64,000 nucleotides of DNA from Thermocoleostomius sinensis A174 (GTDB lineage Bacteria; Cyanobacteriota; Cyanobacteriia; Elainellales; Elainellaceae): contig NZ_CP113797.1 of NCBI RefSeq assembly GCF_026802175.1, positions 372,001 to 436,000 on the forward strand. Reading direction: 5' to 3'. The translations under genes and the position numbers were made by a program. Under the pieces are notes generated by a model. The model ran no database searches and was not told where the DNA came from. It saw only the letters and a list, made by a program, of their open reading frames with translations. Below, piece after piece: positions 27,184-37,667 of the stretch. Each line of letters begins with the position of its first letter. The first letter of the stretch is position 1.

Positions 27184-28443
27184 ATGGAAGAAACCCTCAA
27201 GGTTCTAGTAGTGGACGACGACGAAGTCGATCGGATGGCTGTTCATCGTGCTCTGACAAAGGCAAATGTACAGGTTCAACTCTCAGAGGCTAGAAGCTTT
27301 TCCGAAGCACTAACGCTATTAGAAGATGAGGTGTTTGATTGCGCGTTTTTAGACTATCAACTACCAGAACTGGATGGATTGATACTGGTGCAAGAGGTAC
27401 GAAAACAGGGAATTCGAGTGCCGTTGGTGGTGTTGACCGGGCAAGGCGATGAGCAAATTGCCGTAGAGTTGATGAAAGCTGGAGCGACGGACTATCTAGC
27501 TAAATCTAGAGTCACCCCAGAGCGACTCGAACAAGTTTTGCGGAGCGCTATTCGGGTTTATCGAGCCGAGGTACAAGTGGCGATCGCTAACCAGCAGCTT
27601 CGAGAAACCAACGAGTTACTGTTGCGCAAGAATCAAGAATTAGAAGCACAACGCCAGCAAATCCAACTTCAAAACCTCAAATTATTAGAAGCTTCCCGCT
27701 TGAAGTCGCAGTTTCTGGCAACGATGTCTCATGAATTGCGCACTCCACTCAATGCCATTATTGGGTTTTCGCAATTACTCCTGCGACGCAGTAAAGGGGT
27801 ATTGTCGGCTCAACAAGTCGATATGATCGAGCGTATTCTCAACAACGGCAAGCACTTATTAGAGTTACTTAACGACATTCTTGACCTCTCTAAAATTGAA
27901 TCAGGACGACTGGAAGTCAAACCAGAAACATTCAATTTAGGACAAGTCGTTGGCGCTACAGTAGAAGAACTGCGATCGCTCGCTGACGAGAAGCACCTTT
28001 CCATCGAACTCAGCATTAACCTAGACGACCCACAAGTCTATAGTGATCCCCATCGCCTGCGACAGGTATTAGTCAATCTCCTGTCCAATGCTATCAAGTT
28101 TACCGATCGCGGAGAAATTACCATTGACGTCAGGACAAAGGCACCCGGTTGGGTTGTGATCACGGTGCGTGATACGGGTATTGGTATTGCACCAGAAAAA
28201 GTGAGACAAATTTTTGAACCGTTTCGGCAACTTGATCAAACTACTACCCGTCGCTATGCAGGAACAGGACTGGGATTAGCCATTACTGACTCACTCGTGC
28301 GGATGATGCATGGAAACATCACCGTTGAGAGCAAGTTGGGCGAAGGATCTGTGTTTCGAGTAGAATTGCCACAACAGTTGCCGCCCACCGATCGAGCAAC
28401 TACTGCTAAAGCATTTAGCCTTAGTCGGTCTGATGTGTTATAG
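27184..28443 (+). CDS. Receiver-histidine kinase hybrid protein
   Basis: 419 residues from ATG 27184 (MEETLKVLVV); the frame opens 20 codons earlier with a non-ATG codon. The order is an N-terminal receiver (about 7-122; acidic DDDE, phospho-acceptor D57, lysine K107), a coiled coil (about 130-172), HisKA with H183 in ATMSHELRTPLN, and a HATPase_c domain with the N box NLLSNAIKFT, G1 DTGIGIAPEK and G2 GTGLGLAIT. No membrane segment is present, so it is a cytosolic kinase whose activity is probably set by phosphorylation of its own receiver by another kinase. Confidence 0.92.
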   Translation: MEETLKVLVVDDDEVDRMAVHRALTKANVQVQLSEARSFSEALTLLEDEVFDCAFLDYQLPELDGLILVQEVRKQGIRVPLVVLTGQGDEQIAVELMKAGATDYLAKSRVTPERLEQVLRSAIRVYRAEVQVAIANQQLRETNELLLRKNQELEAQRQQIQLQNLKLLEASRLKSQFLATMSHELRTPLNAIIGFSQLLLRRSKGVLSAQQVDMIERILNNGKHLLELLNDILDLSKIESGRLEVKPETFNLGQVVGATVEELRSLADEKHLSIELSINLDDPQVYSDPHRLRQVLVNLLSNAIKFTDRGEITIDVRTKAPGWVVITVRDTGIGIAPEKVRQIFEPFRQLDQTTTRRYAGTGLGLAITDSLVRMMHGNITVESKLGEGSVFRVELPQQLPPTDRATTAKAFSLSRSDVL

Positions 28444-28711
28444 CAAAGCTAATGCCACTCGGTACTGACTAATCTTCCTTAAGAGAGAGATAGGGCAAAC
28501 CCAACAAATCGTAACATAGAAATATCAAATCTCTTTATACCTTGCTTCATCCCTGCTTGTTTATAGGGATGAATGGCTATGATGCTCTCCGCCCGGTAAA
28601 AGTTCTCAACTGGTAGGTTAACGTGCGGCAATACCGAGGCGCATTCCTCTGGTTAGCGAAAGCTACACATGGGTATGAAAGCCGTTGTTTTACAAACAAA
28701 TATAGACAGAT

Positions 28712-29875
28712 ATGCTTTCTGCTTCCCAACCTAGAACGAGTCGAATTCTCGCTGTTGATGATGTACCAGATAACCTCTATCTGATCGAAGCGATTCTAGA
28801 AGATGAAGGATATGAGGTGATTTTGGCAGAAGATGGGCCCTCTGCATTATCTCACTTGCATCGATCGCCGTTTGATTTGGTATTACTGGATATCATGATG
28901 CCTGGTATGGATGGCTATGAAGTAACTCGCCGTATCCGCCAAAATCAGACCCTTCCCTTTATTCCTATTTTGTTAATTACGGCTCATGAACAATCCAGCG
29001 TAGTAGAAGGGCTAGATGGAGGAGCCGATGATTTTATTCGCAAGCCATTTGACACAGAAGAGTTGTTAGCTCGGGTTCGATCGCTGCTGCGCTTGAAGCA
29101 TAGCATTGACGAACGAGAAGCCATGAGTCGGCAACGCGAGGATTTTGTCTCTCGCCTGACTCACGATCTTAGAACGCCACTGGTGGCGGCCGATCGGATG
29201 CTCAACCTGTTTATGCAAGAAACGTTTTGCCCAATTTCATCAGATATGAAAGAGGCGATCGGCGCGATGATTCGCAGTAATCAAAACCTCTTACAAATGG
29301 TAAATACCCTGCTGGAAGTTTATCGCCACGAAGCAGGACAAAAAAAATTGACGTTTGCCCCCTGCAATTTACGTGAAATCATTGAGGAGATCATTGAAGA
29401 ACTTCAGCCGCTTGCCGCAGAAAAGGGAGTCGCTTTAACGGCTGATTTTTCCAAATGGGATGCTCAGTCTGGAATTCAGTCCGGCGACACTACGATTGAT
29501 ACGATTGAAGTGATGGGCGATCGACTAGAACTCCGACGGGTTGTCGTCAATTTGTTGGGGAATGCGATTAAGTTTACCGAACAAGGTCACATTACTATTC
29601 GAGTGTTTGAAGCCCCATCGTCTGCTGAATCTGCTTCTCCATCGCCCAACCGTTGGATCACGATCGAGGTGGAAGATACTGGCTCAGGCATCTCACCGGA
29701 TGATCAAGCTATTATCTTCGAGCGGTTCCGCAAAGGGAATCATAAACGCGCCGACAGTGGATTGGGGCTTTACCTGTCTCGTTGCATTGTGGAAGCCCAT
29801 GGTGGCACGATCGGTGCGGTCTCAGAGTTAGGCAAAGGCAGCACATTTACTGTGAAGTTGCCGCTGCACGATTAA
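28712..29875 (+). CDS. Receiver-histidine kinase hybrid protein
   Basis: 387 residues. The receiver (about 10-130) has DD at 16-17, D60 in LVLLDIMMP and K111 in IRKPF. HisKA carries H151 in SRLTHDLRTPLVAA, and HATPase_c carries NLLGNAIKFT, EDTGSGISPDD and DSGLGLYLSR. It is soluble, like the preceding kinase, but their kinase cores differ, so this is not a recent tandem duplication. Its receiver is closely similar to the stand-alone receiver at 59516-59917. The 270-bp gap before it probably contains its own promoter. Confidence 0.92.
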   Translation: MLSASQPRTSRILAVDDVPDNLYLIEAILEDEGYEVILAEDGPSALSHLHRSPFDLVLLDIMMPGMDGYEVTRRIRQNQTLPFIPILLITAHEQSSVVEGLDGGADDFIRKPFDTEELLARVRSLLRLKHSIDEREAMSRQREDFVSRLTHDLRTPLVAADRMLNLFMQETFCPISSDMKEAIGAMIRSNQNLLQMVNTLLEVYRHEAGQKKLTFAPCNLREIIEEIIEELQPLAAEKGVALTADFSKWDAQSGIQSGDTTIDTIEVMGDRLELRRVVVNLLGNAIKFTEQGHITIRVFEAPSSAESASPSPNRWITIEVEDTGSGISPDDQAIIFERFRKGNHKRADSGLGLYLSRCIVEAHGGTIGAVSELGKGSTFTVKLPLHD

Positions 29876-29955
29876 GAACCTTTGGATGAGAATCTTTTGA
29901 CTAGTAGCTTTTGGGCAGACTGACTATAATGCACCAGCCTTAGCTAGTGGAGCGC

Positions 29956-32229
29956 CTACTTCCCTAGCCGAGAATTCACCAAATTCGCATGAGATTTAGA
30001 GAACTGTGCCAGTTTTTCAGAGACGGTGGGGTTATATAACCGCAAGTAGTTCCAGTAATTCTCAAACACCGCTTCTACATACCCCTTGGTCTCGGGAAAA
30101 GGAATTTCTTCCACAAATTTGTCCGGATCGTTGAAGCCAAATCGATTAATCCAATCGGCGACACTGCCTGGTCCTGCGTTATAACTGGCGACAGCAAATA
30201 ATGAGTTGTTGTTATATTCTCGATGGGTAAAGTCTAAATACCACGTACCCAAATTGATATTGTCCTGCGGATCTTCTAGGTTGTACTGTTTTAGATTAAT
30301 TTGATTAGCCACCCACTCTGCGGTTTCTGGCATCACCTGCATCAGCCCAGTAGCGCCAACGACCGATCGAATTTTCGGTTCAAATCGAGATTCCTGGCGA
30401 ATCAGCGCCGTTACCAACATAGGATTTAACTGGCGTTGCTGCGACCATTGTTCGATCGACTGCAAATAGGGAAAGGGGTACAGCGCTTGCCAATAGTCAA
30501 GGTGGTGCTTCAGGGCAGCCACTTCTTGTTTCTCGTCGGGTTGCTCCCGAAAACTCAGGTTCGAGAGCATGAAAATTCCATCTAGATTATCATTGACCCC
30601 TAAACGAATCAAGCCGTCGGTGAATTGCTGAGCAACGGTAGGCTGAACCCGGTCTGTGTGCTCAACTTGCCACAGACTCCACGCATCGCGGGTTTGACCG
30701 AGTAAGTACAATTCTCTAAGGGCAGCTGATCCAGCAAGGGGTTCCGGACGAGTAGCAGGGCGCTCTACTTCTGGTGTTTTTTGGCGCACGGTGCTAAAGT
30801 CGCCCACATCCCAACCGAGTAAGACAGCCGATCGCCACGCATAGTAGGAACCTGGATAGTTGGCCAAGACATATTCATAGGACTGCCGCGCTTCGTCTGT
30901 TCTGCCGAGTTGTGCTGCCCATTTGCCTACCCAAAAAGCCGCTTCGGGGGCATGGACACTATCTGGATTTTCCTGAGCGAGTTGCCGGGCCCATTCCCAG
31001 GCTGCCTGGATATCTCCTTTCTTAAAATTCGCTTCTGCTTGTTGCCAGCGCAAGTCAGCCGCAAATTCTGAGCCACTGTGCTCTTTGAGAACTTGTTGTT
31101 GAATCTGGAGGGCTGTTTGCGGACTGTTTGCGGCTTGGAGAATGTTAGCTTTTGCCATCAAGGCTTCAGCGGTTCGATCGGGAAAGGTATTAATCACTTG
31201 ATCGAGATAGGCAATGGCTTTGTCTGGTTTCTCTTCCAATTCGGCGAGTTTCAGCAGCGCTAAGCCTGTTTCTTTTTCCGAGGGAAACGCCTGCACTAAG
31301 GCTTGATATCGGGTTGTGGCAACGGTTCCACGGGCATCGAGTTGGGCCCCTCTAGCGGCGCGATAGAGGTTAATGGCAGAGGGAGGCGCTTTGGCATAGG
31401 CTTCGGCAGCACTGCCATATCGCTGAATTTCCCAGTAGGCAAACCCAATCGCTTCCCAATCGTCAGGGGTAAGTTGTCCTCCGTAATCAGTTCGAAGCCG
31501 ATCGAGCACCGAGCCAATATCTGGCAGATAAACCCCGTGACGGGCGAGGAGCCGCATCAGATCTAGTTGTTTAGGATTCTGCTGCAATCGATTCACTGCA
31601 ATTTCAACCGAGCGCGGATGAGACGGATGATCCGCAATCATCCGATCCCAATAAGCAGAATTGGTTTTACCTAAATGAAATAATGCTTCAGCCGCTTTAG
31701 GATGATTCGGATACTGCTTTACCAAGGCTTGCCAAGTCGCCTGTGCTTTAGCCGCGTCCCCAGTGGCGGCTTGTGCTTGGGCCCGCTTTGCCAGAATATG
31801 CGGAGCTAACACGTCATACTCGTGCTCTAATCCATCCAACCACGGTAATGCTTGTCCCCCTCGATCTTGCTCAATTAAGTCAACAGCCCGTAAGTAGCGA
31901 GCACGGGCCCGATCGAGCGATGAAGTTCCCTGATTGGCTAGTTCTTCCAGTTGAATGGCGCGATCGGTCGGTGAAACAGATGCTAATGCCAGGGTGGAGG
32001 TGGAAGGACGAGAATCCTCCAGGTCTGCCCCTGAGTTGATTAACTGAGCGCCAAACCATTGGTCTAGAAATGGTAGTTTGGCCGGGCCAACTAAGAAAAC
32101 AGCCGAGGTGATTCCTCCTAGGGCCAAGCCTCCTAATCCGGCCCCCCACAAAAACCACCGTTTTTTGGAAACAGTTTGTGGGTTTGAGGACGATAGTGGC
32201 TTTGGTTGAGTTTGTTCCTGCTCCAGCAT
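29956..32229 (-). CDS. Soluble lytic transglycosylase (SLT) with TPR-type superhelix
   Basis: 757 residues. An N-terminal membrane anchor (about 30-50) is followed by a long alpha-helical, TPR-rich region (about 90-570) that forms the ring-like superhelix of Slt70-type enzymes. The C-terminal catalytic SLT domain has the catalytic glutamate E613 in LIRQESRFEP, GATGLMQVMPETA and SYNAGPGSV. It cleaves the MurNAc-GlcNAc bond with 1,6-anhydro product formation, acting in the periplasm on peptidoglycan. It is divergent from pepA. Confidence 0.92.
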   Translation of the reverse strand: MLEQEQTQPKPLSSSNPQTVSKKRWFLWGAGLGGLALGGITSAVFLVGPAKLPFLDQWFGAQLINSGADLEDSRPSTSTLALASVSPTDRAIQLEELANQGTSSLDRARARYLRAVDLIEQDRGGQALPWLDGLEHEYDVLAPHILAKRAQAQAATGDAAKAQATWQALVKQYPNHPKAAEALFHLGKTNSAYWDRMIADHPSHPRSVEIAVNRLQQNPKQLDLMRLLARHGVYLPDIGSVLDRLRTDYGGQLTPDDWEAIGFAYWEIQRYGSAAEAYAKAPPSAINLYRAARGAQLDARGTVATTRYQALVQAFPSEKETGLALLKLAELEEKPDKAIAYLDQVINTFPDRTAEALMAKANILQAANSPQTALQIQQQVLKEHSGSEFAADLRWQQAEANFKKGDIQAAWEWARQLAQENPDSVHAPEAAFWVGKWAAQLGRTDEARQSYEYVLANYPGSYYAWRSAVLLGWDVGDFSTVRQKTPEVERPATRPEPLAGSAALRELYLLGQTRDAWSLWQVEHTDRVQPTVAQQFTDGLIRLGVNDNLDGIFMLSNLSFREQPDEKQEVAALKHHLDYWQALYPFPYLQSIEQWSQQRQLNPMLVTALIRQESRFEPKIRSVVGATGLMQVMPETAEWVANQINLKQYNLEDPQDNINLGTWYLDFTHREYNNNSLFAVASYNAGPGSVADWINRFGFNDPDKFVEEIPFPETKGYVEAVFENYWNYLRLYNPTVSEKLAQFSKSHANLVNSRLGK

Positions 32230-32480
32230 TCGTTTGTCAAGCTCACTCAGGTTGGATCGTTAGGATATTTACGTCTTTAAGACTTTAGTAAATCTAGCAA
32301 AGGTTTTAAGTTTTGTTGGTCACTTTGAATGAAGGATTCATGATTAGTTGACCACACTAAATTTTGACCACGCTAAATTTACAATCAATTTCACCAATCG
32401 AATTCTCGCGGGTGACTATCACAACAATGAAAAATTTGAGCAATACTTAAAGACATAATGATTTCAACCTGTGTTACTTT

Positions 32481-33953
32481 ATGGAGCTTCGTGGGATAGA
32501 TACCTCCCCCCTTCAGTGGTCTGGGGATTGTCTGGTGGTCGGTTTGTTTGAAGAGGCGATTGAATTATCGGGAGCGCTAGCAGAATTAGATCAATTTGTC
32601 TCGGGTACGCTGTCAGAACTGATTGCAGAATTTGAATTTAAAGGCAAAGAGGGCAGCAGTGCTGTGACGCGGGTTGGGTCTAATCATCCCATTCGTAAAA
32701 TTGCTGTAGTGGGGTTGGGCAAGTCTGCTGCTCCGAAACTCGAAAGTTGGCGTCGGGCTGCTGCTGCTGCCGCCCGGTTGGGGAAGAAGGAAAAGTGCAA
32801 AACGCTGGGAATTAGCTTGCCGATTTGGAATGAAGATGCGGGAGTAACGACCCAAGCGATCGTGGAAGGAGTGGAACTTGCCCTGTATCAAGATACTCGC
32901 TTTAAGTCGGATACTGAGGAAAAGGGGCTGAAGCTGGAGCGCATTGATCTACTGGGATTGAGTGAACAGGATGCTGCTATTACGCGGGCGCGGCAAGTTT
33001 GCCTAGGAGTGAGTTTGGCGCGGGAATTGGTCGCGGCTCCGGCTAATATTGTCACTCCGATCACGATGGCCGAAACCGCAGAAGCGATTGCGCGGGAATA
33101 CGGTTTAGATATTAAGATTCTGGAGCGCGAAGACTGCGAAAAGCTGGGTATGGGTGCATTTTTGGGCGTGGCTCAAGCGTCGGATTTGCCGCCCAAGTTC
33201 ATTCATCTGATTTATCGTCCAGAAGGAGTGCCGCGTAAGAAAGTGGCGATCGTCGGCAAGGGTCTCACATTTGATAGCGGTGGGCTGAATATCAAAGGGG
33301 CCGGCAGCGGCATCGAGATGATGAAGACGGATATGGGTGGTGCAGCCGCCACGTTAGGAGCAGCGAAAGCGATTGCCCAAATTAAGCCAGATGTGGAGGT
33401 ACATTTCATCAGTGCCGTTACGGAAAATATGATCAGTGGTCATGCCATGCATCCTGGTGATATTCTCACTGCTTCCAATGGCAAAACGATTGAGGTTAAC
33501 AACACCGATGCTGAGGGGCGTTTAACCTTGGCAGATGCACTGGTCTACACCGACAAGCTAGGAGTCGATGCGATCGTTGATCTGGCTACCTTAACCGGAG
33601 CTTGTGTGATCGCACTGGGGGATGATATTGCCGGATTTTGGACGGAGGATGATACGCTGGCTAGTCAACTGACTCAGGCGTCGGAGCGATCGGGTGAAAA
33701 GTTGTGGCAGATGCCGTTCGAAGAGAAATATTTCGATGGTTTGAAGTCGGTTGTGGCCGACATGAAGAACACAGGGCCCCGCCCTGGTGGAGCCATTACC
33801 GCTGCTCTGTTTTTAAAGCAATTTGTGAAAGACACACCTTGGGCCCATATTGACATTGCCGGTCCCGTATGGACAGACAAAGAGAACGGCTACAACAACC
33901 CTGGAGCCACAGGGTTTCCGGTGCGAATGTTGGTCGATTGGGTCTTAAGCTAG
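32481..33953 (+). CDS. pepA: Leucyl aminopeptidase (M17)
   Basis: Cytosolic di-metal aminopeptidase, 490 residues. The catalytic domain shows the metal and active-site segments [14 protein letters not shown] and the M17 signature NTDAEGRL, plus [10 protein letters not shown]. The N-terminal macro-like domain (1-160) is present and of normal length. Transcription ends at the strong hairpin at 33974, shared with clpC. Confidence 0.95.
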   Translation: MELRGIDTSPLQWSGDCLVVGLFEEAIELSGALAELDQFVSGTLSELIAEFEFKGKEGSSAVTRVGSNHPIRKIAVVGLGKSAAPKLESWRRAAAAAARLGKKEKCKTLGISLPIWNEDAGVTTQAIVEGVELALYQDTRFKSDTEEKGLKLERIDLLGLSEQDAAITRARQVCLGVSLARELVAAPANIVTPITMAETAEAIAREYGLDIKILEREDCEKLGMGAFLGVAQASDLPPKFIHLIYRPEGVPRKKVAIVGKGLTFDSGGLNIKGAGSGIEMMKTDMGGAAATLGAAKAIAQIKPDVEVHFISAVTENMISGHAMHPGDILTASNGKTIEVNNTDAEGRLTLADALVYTDKLGVDAIVDLATLTGACVIALGDDIAGFWTEDDTLASQLTQASERSGEKLWQMPFEEKYFDGLKSVVADMKNTGPRPGGAITAALFLKQFVKDTPWAHIDIAGPVWTDKENGYNNPGATGFPVRMLVDWVLS

Positions 33954-33973
33954 CAAATCTCACCAAAACAAAG

Positions 33974-33998
33974 AAGGGTGGGCAATGCCCACCCTTTT
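33974..33998. terminator. Bidirectional terminator between pepA and clpC
   Basis: A nearly perfect palindrome with 11-base arms (AAGGGTGGGCA and its complement) around a single base has TTTT on the right and AAA on the left. It serves pepA rightwards; leftwards transcription from clpC meets the same hairpin. Confidence 0.88.
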
Positions 33999-34049
33999 AC
34001 ATCAGTGCCAATTTGGATCAGTGTAACTGTCGGTAAATACCGGACTGAA

Positions 34050-36527
34050 TTAAAACTGATCCGCCGTTTGTGGAATCAATTCCCGCTTTTGCTCAGAGCG
34101 AATTTGCACCTTGCCATCGTCATCCACATCAACGATCGCCACATCACCGTTCTTCACCCGACCTGAGAGAATTTCTTCTGCCAGCGAGTCTTCCAACAAC
34201 CGCATAATGGCTCGACGTAGCGGGCGTGCCCCATAGGTTGGGTTGTAGCCCTCTTCCACCAATCGATCCTTGAACCGTTCGGTGACTTCCAGGGTGATGC
34301 CTTGCTCCTCTAGGCGAGCAAAGATTTCCCGCAACAGGATATCGGAAATTCGCTTAATTTCGTCTTTGACCAACTGACGGAAGACAATGATCTCGTCCAC
34401 CCGGTTAAGGAACTCTGGACGGAAGTATTGCTTCAGTTCCTCATTCACCAGCGATCGAATTCGATTGTACTGCGCATCAGCTGCATTTTCAGTGGCAAAC
34501 TCGAAGCCCAGACCGCCGCCGCCTTTCTCAATCACCTTAGAACCAATGTTCGAGGTCATGATCAGCAGCGTATTCTTGAAGTCTACGGTGCGCCCCTTGG
34601 CATCGGTCAAGCGACCATCCTCCAGGATTTGCAGCAGCATATTAAAGACATCGGGGTGAGCTTTCTCAATCTCGTCGAACAAGACCACCGTATAAGGACG
34701 ACGACGCACCGCTTCGGTTAACTGACCGCCTTCGTTATAGCCGACATAGCCCGGAGGAGAACCAATCAACTTGGAAACCGTATGGCGCTCCATAAATTCC
34801 GACATATCCAGGCGAATCATGGCTTCTTCTGAGCCGAAGAAGTAGGCAGCCAGAGACTTGGCCAATTCGGTTTTACCAACCCCCGTTGGTCCGGAGAAGA
34901 TGAAGCTAGCGATCGGTCGGTTCGGGTTCTTCAATCCAACCCGGGCACGACGGATAGCGCGAGAAATTGCCTTAACAGCTTCTTCTTGGCCCACCATGCG
35001 CTGATGCAGCGTGTCTTCCATGTGCAACAGTTTCTCCGATTCAGATTCGGTGAGCTTGTTAACTGGAATGCCTGTCCAAGAGGCCACAATTTGAGCAATG
35101 TCTTCCTCAGAAACCACAGGCTGATCATCAGTATCTGATGTTTCCGATTTGCGATTCTTAGTAATCGCTTGAATTTCCGCTTTGATTTCCATTTCTCGAT
35201 CGCGTAGCTCTCCGGCTCGATCGAAGTCCTGATTGCGAACCGCATCATCCTTGTCCTTGCGAACCTGACGCAGTTCCTTATCCAACTCCTTAGCAGCAGG
35301 CGGCAATTGAGAGTTAATCAAGCGCACCCGCGATCCAGCCTCATCGATCAGGTCAATGGCCTTATCTGGCAAATAGCGATCGGAAATATAGCGATCCGAC
35401 AGCTTAGCTGCCGCTTCTAGGGCTTCATCCGAAATCTTCAGGCGGTGGTGCTGCTCATATCGGTCGCGCAGGCCATGTAGAATTTCGATCGTTTCGGTTA
35501 CTGTGGGTTCGCCCACCATCACTGGCTGGAAGCGGCGTTCTAGGGCTGCATCGCGCTCGATGTGCTTGCGGTACTCATCCAATGTGGTTGCCCCAATACA
35601 CTGCAACTCACCCCGCGCTAAGGCTGGCTTAAGAATGTTGGCCGCATCGATCGCCCCTTCAGCGGCTCCAGCCCCAATCAGGGTATGCACCTCATCGATC
35701 ACCAAAATCACGTTTCCAGCTTGCCGGATTTCATCCATGATTTTCTTGAGTCGTTCTTCAAACTCGCCGCGATATTTGGTTCCGGCAACCAACAGACCAA
35801 TATCCAGCGTAACGACTCGTTTGTCTTCCAAAATATCGGGCACATCACCGTTCGAGATGCGCTGAGCCAAGCCCTCGGCGATCGCGGTTTTACCCACACC
35901 GGGTTCACCAATCAGGACAGGGTTATTCTTAGTACGACGACCAAGGATTTGAATGACTCGTTCGATTTCTTTTTGGCGACCAACGACAGGATCGAGCTTT
36001 CCTTCAGCCGCCATCTGAGTCAGATTAGAGCCGAATTCATCCAGCGTTGGGGTTTTGGTGCGGCCTTGGCTGCCGCCCGTTGACACCTCGGCTGTCTCTC
36101 CTAGCATCCGAATGACTTGAGTCCGAACTTTGGAAAGATCTACACCCAAATTTTCCAAAACTCGGGCAGCAACCCCTTCACCTTCACGGATGAGACCTAA
36201 TAGCAGGTGCTCTGTACCGATATAGTTGTGACCAAGCTGACGAGCTTCTTCTAGAGAAAGCTCTAGAACTCGCTTGGCGCGAGGAGTAAAGGGAATTTCA
36301 ACCGCTACAAAACCAGACCCTCGACCAATGATTTTTTCAACCTCAATCCGAGCATCTTTAAGATTGACGCCCATGGATTTGAGAACTTTAGCGGCGACAC
36401 CGGTCCCTTCCCCAATCAGACCCAAGAGGATCTGCTCCGTGCCTACGAAATTATGTCCCAGGCGACGAGCTTCTTCCTGGGCTAGCATGATCACCTTTAT
36501 GGCTTTTTCTGTGAAGCGTTCAAACAT
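34050..36527 (-). CDS. clpC: ATP-dependent Clp protease ATP-binding subunit ClpC
   Basis: HSP100 unfoldase that feeds substrates to the Clp protease and is essential in many cyanobacteria. 825 residues. Two N-terminal Clp_N repeats (about 1-145, each with [10 protein letters not shown] or [10 protein letters not shown]) are followed by AAA1 with Walker A GEPGVGKT (near 210), a UVR segment (about 425-460), and AAA2 with GPTGVGKT (near 550) and sensor region [16 protein letters not shown] precedes the ATG at 36527. It is monocistronic by its flanks: the shared terminator downstream and a 330-bp gap upstream. Confidence 0.97.
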   Translation of the reverse strand: MFERFTEKAIKVIMLAQEEARRLGHNFVGTEQILLGLIGEGTGVAAKVLKSMGVNLKDARIEVEKIIGRGSGFVAVEIPFTPRAKRVLELSLEEARQLGHNYIGTEHLLLGLIREGEGVAARVLENLGVDLSKVRTQVIRMLGETAEVSTGGSQGRTKTPTLDEFGSNLTQMAAEGKLDPVVGRQKEIERVIQILGRRTKNNPVLIGEPGVGKTAIAEGLAQRISNGDVPDILEDKRVVTLDIGLLVAGTKYRGEFEERLKKIMDEIRQAGNVILVIDEVHTLIGAGAAEGAIDAANILKPALARGELQCIGATTLDEYRKHIERDAALERRFQPVMVGEPTVTETIEILHGLRDRYEQHHRLKISDEALEAAAKLSDRYISDRYLPDKAIDLIDEAGSRVRLINSQLPPAAKELDKELRQVRKDKDDAVRNQDFDRAGELRDREMEIKAEIQAITKNRKSETSDTDDQPVVSEEDIAQIVASWTGIPVNKLTESESEKLLHMEDTLHQRMVGQEEAVKAISRAIRRARVGLKNPNRPIASFIFSGPTGVGKTELAKSLAAYFFGSEEAMIRLDMSEFMERHTVSKLIGSPPGYVGYNEGGQLTEAVRRRPYTVVLFDEIEKAHPDVFNMLLQILEDGRLTDAKGRTVDFKNTLLIMTSNIGSKVIEKGGGGLGFEFATENAADAQYNRIRSLVNEELKQYFRPEFLNRVDEIIVFRQLVKDEIKRISDILLREIFARLEEQGITLEVTERFKDRLVEEGYNPTYGARPLRRAIMRLLEDSLAEEILSGRVKNGDVAIVDVDDDGKVQIRSEQKRELIPQTADQF

Positions 36528-36856
36528 GGCGTTCCTTTATCACCTGGTGCGTGCCGGTACGCTGATTTTAGCATAGGAGAATCCTCAAGCTGTTATGGAC
36601 GAACAGCAAGTCAAAGGTAGGGATCACCGAAGCTCTTCGCGCGATTTTCCCTAAATTGATTGAGCCGCGTGCGAGGAGAAAACCTGGTGGGAACAGGATT
36701 TGGCGTGCATTGATGCTTGCTCAGATGAGACCGGCTCAATAGACGCCAGACCGACACCGGCGAAGGGTGTTTCCGAGGAGGTAGAAAAATTGCTCCCGAA
36801 GGGAGATTTTCATAAAAAGACGGTTACAAGTCAAGAGATAGGTCAAAAAACCATGC
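36528..36856. other. clpC promoter region and rimI terminator
   Basis: About 330 bp between clpC and rimI, both on the minus strand. Apart from the rimI terminator (36784-36810) no structure is recognised. An 83-codon plus-strand frame here overlaps rimI and is judged spurious. Confidence 0.4.
36784..36810 (-). terminator. Terminator of rimI with a UUCG tetraloop
   Basis: Read on the minus strand, CTCCC-TTC-GGGAG (36793-36805) folds as a hairpin closed by the very stable C(UUCG)G loop and is followed by CAATTTTT. It starts about 50 bp after the rimI stop. Confidence 0.8.
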
Positions 36857-37453
36857 TTAGGAGTTTGTCATATGGCGATCGCGCCCAACCTGCCAATTGC
36901 ATTGCTGCAAGCGATCGATTGCTACTCGTCGCCATTGCTGTAGGGTTTTAGAAAAGTCTGGATGCTGCAACCCACCCCGCCACAAAATCAGGGCATCTTC
37001 CCCATTGTCTTGATAATAACGCTTGCGCCGTCCTGCTGTCTCAAAGCCAAATTGTTGATAGAGGGCGATGGCCGCTTGATTAGATACTCGCACCTCCAGC
37101 GTTGCCCATCTTAATTCTCGTCGCCACGCCGAAGACAGTAGTTCAGTTAAAAGCAACTGTCCTAGCCCTTGTCGCCGATAATCTGGATGGATCAACAGCA
37201 GCGTAATATGAGCTTCATCCGCGATCGCCCAGAGACAGCCAAGTCCAAGCAGGAAGTTGGGAATTAGCGCTCCCTCATCTATTTCCTGTTCCCTATTTCC
37301 CATTCCTTGAAGAATCAACAAATCGCTGTTGGGGCTTTCCAATTCTCGACGATAACCGTCCAACGTCCATAAACCACCCAAGCAACGGCGATCGAGTTCA
37401 ACCGCAGCAGACAACCGCTCAGCCGTCAGGGGTTCAATTTCAAGCCTATTCAC
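36857..37453 (-). CDS. rimI: Ribosomal protein S18-alanine N-acetyltransferase RimI
   Basis: GNAT acetyltransferase, 198 residues. The acetyl-CoA loop is HPDYRRQGLGQLLL, followed by LEVRVSNQAAIALYQQFGF, the RimI-type NxxAxxLY segment, and RRKRYYQDNGEDALIL. Residues about 50-63 (QGMGNREQEIDEGA) interrupt the beta-strand junction before LLGLGCLWA. They are encoded by a heptamer repeat tract (37266-37307), so this looks like an in-frame repeat insertion. The C-terminal extension after residue 160 is unremarkable and polar. Confidence 0.85.
   Translation of the reverse strand: MNRLEIEPLTAERLSAAVELDRRCLGGLWTLDGYRRELESPNSDLLILQGMGNREQEIDEGALIPNFLLGLGCLWAIADEAHITLLLIHPDYRRQGLGQLLLTELLSSAWRRELRWATLEVRVSNQAAIALYQQFGFETAGRRKRYYQDNGEDALILWRGGLQHPDFSKTLQQWRRVAIDRLQQCNWQVGRDRHMTNS
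37266..37307. repeat. Heptamer repeat tract inside rimI
   Basis: On the plus strand, 7-base units ending in TCC/CCC repeat six times, for example TATTTCC, TGTTCCC, TATTTCC and CATTCCT (37280-37307), with more degenerate units to the left. Its length of 42 bases is a multiple of both 7 and 3, which keeps the rimI reading frame. Confidence 0.65.
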
Positions 37454-37667
37454 ACCGTTCGCTCACACACTCAATGCACTCATCGAAGCTACACCATCGA
37501 TGGACTCGATCGATTCATTCGAAAACGTTCAACCTGAGTACAGCCCTCAATTGTACACTGGTTAAATGAATCGTTTATTGAACAAACCTCTGAAGCAGTT
37601 TACGCTTACAGGCTAAGGAACGCTGAATTTTTCAGGATAGTTTGACTTTCAAGGATATAGTGTACGA

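Noticed and set aside
36700-36951. 83-codon plus-strand frame
   Set aside because: It runs antisense through the 3' end of rimI and its terminator.
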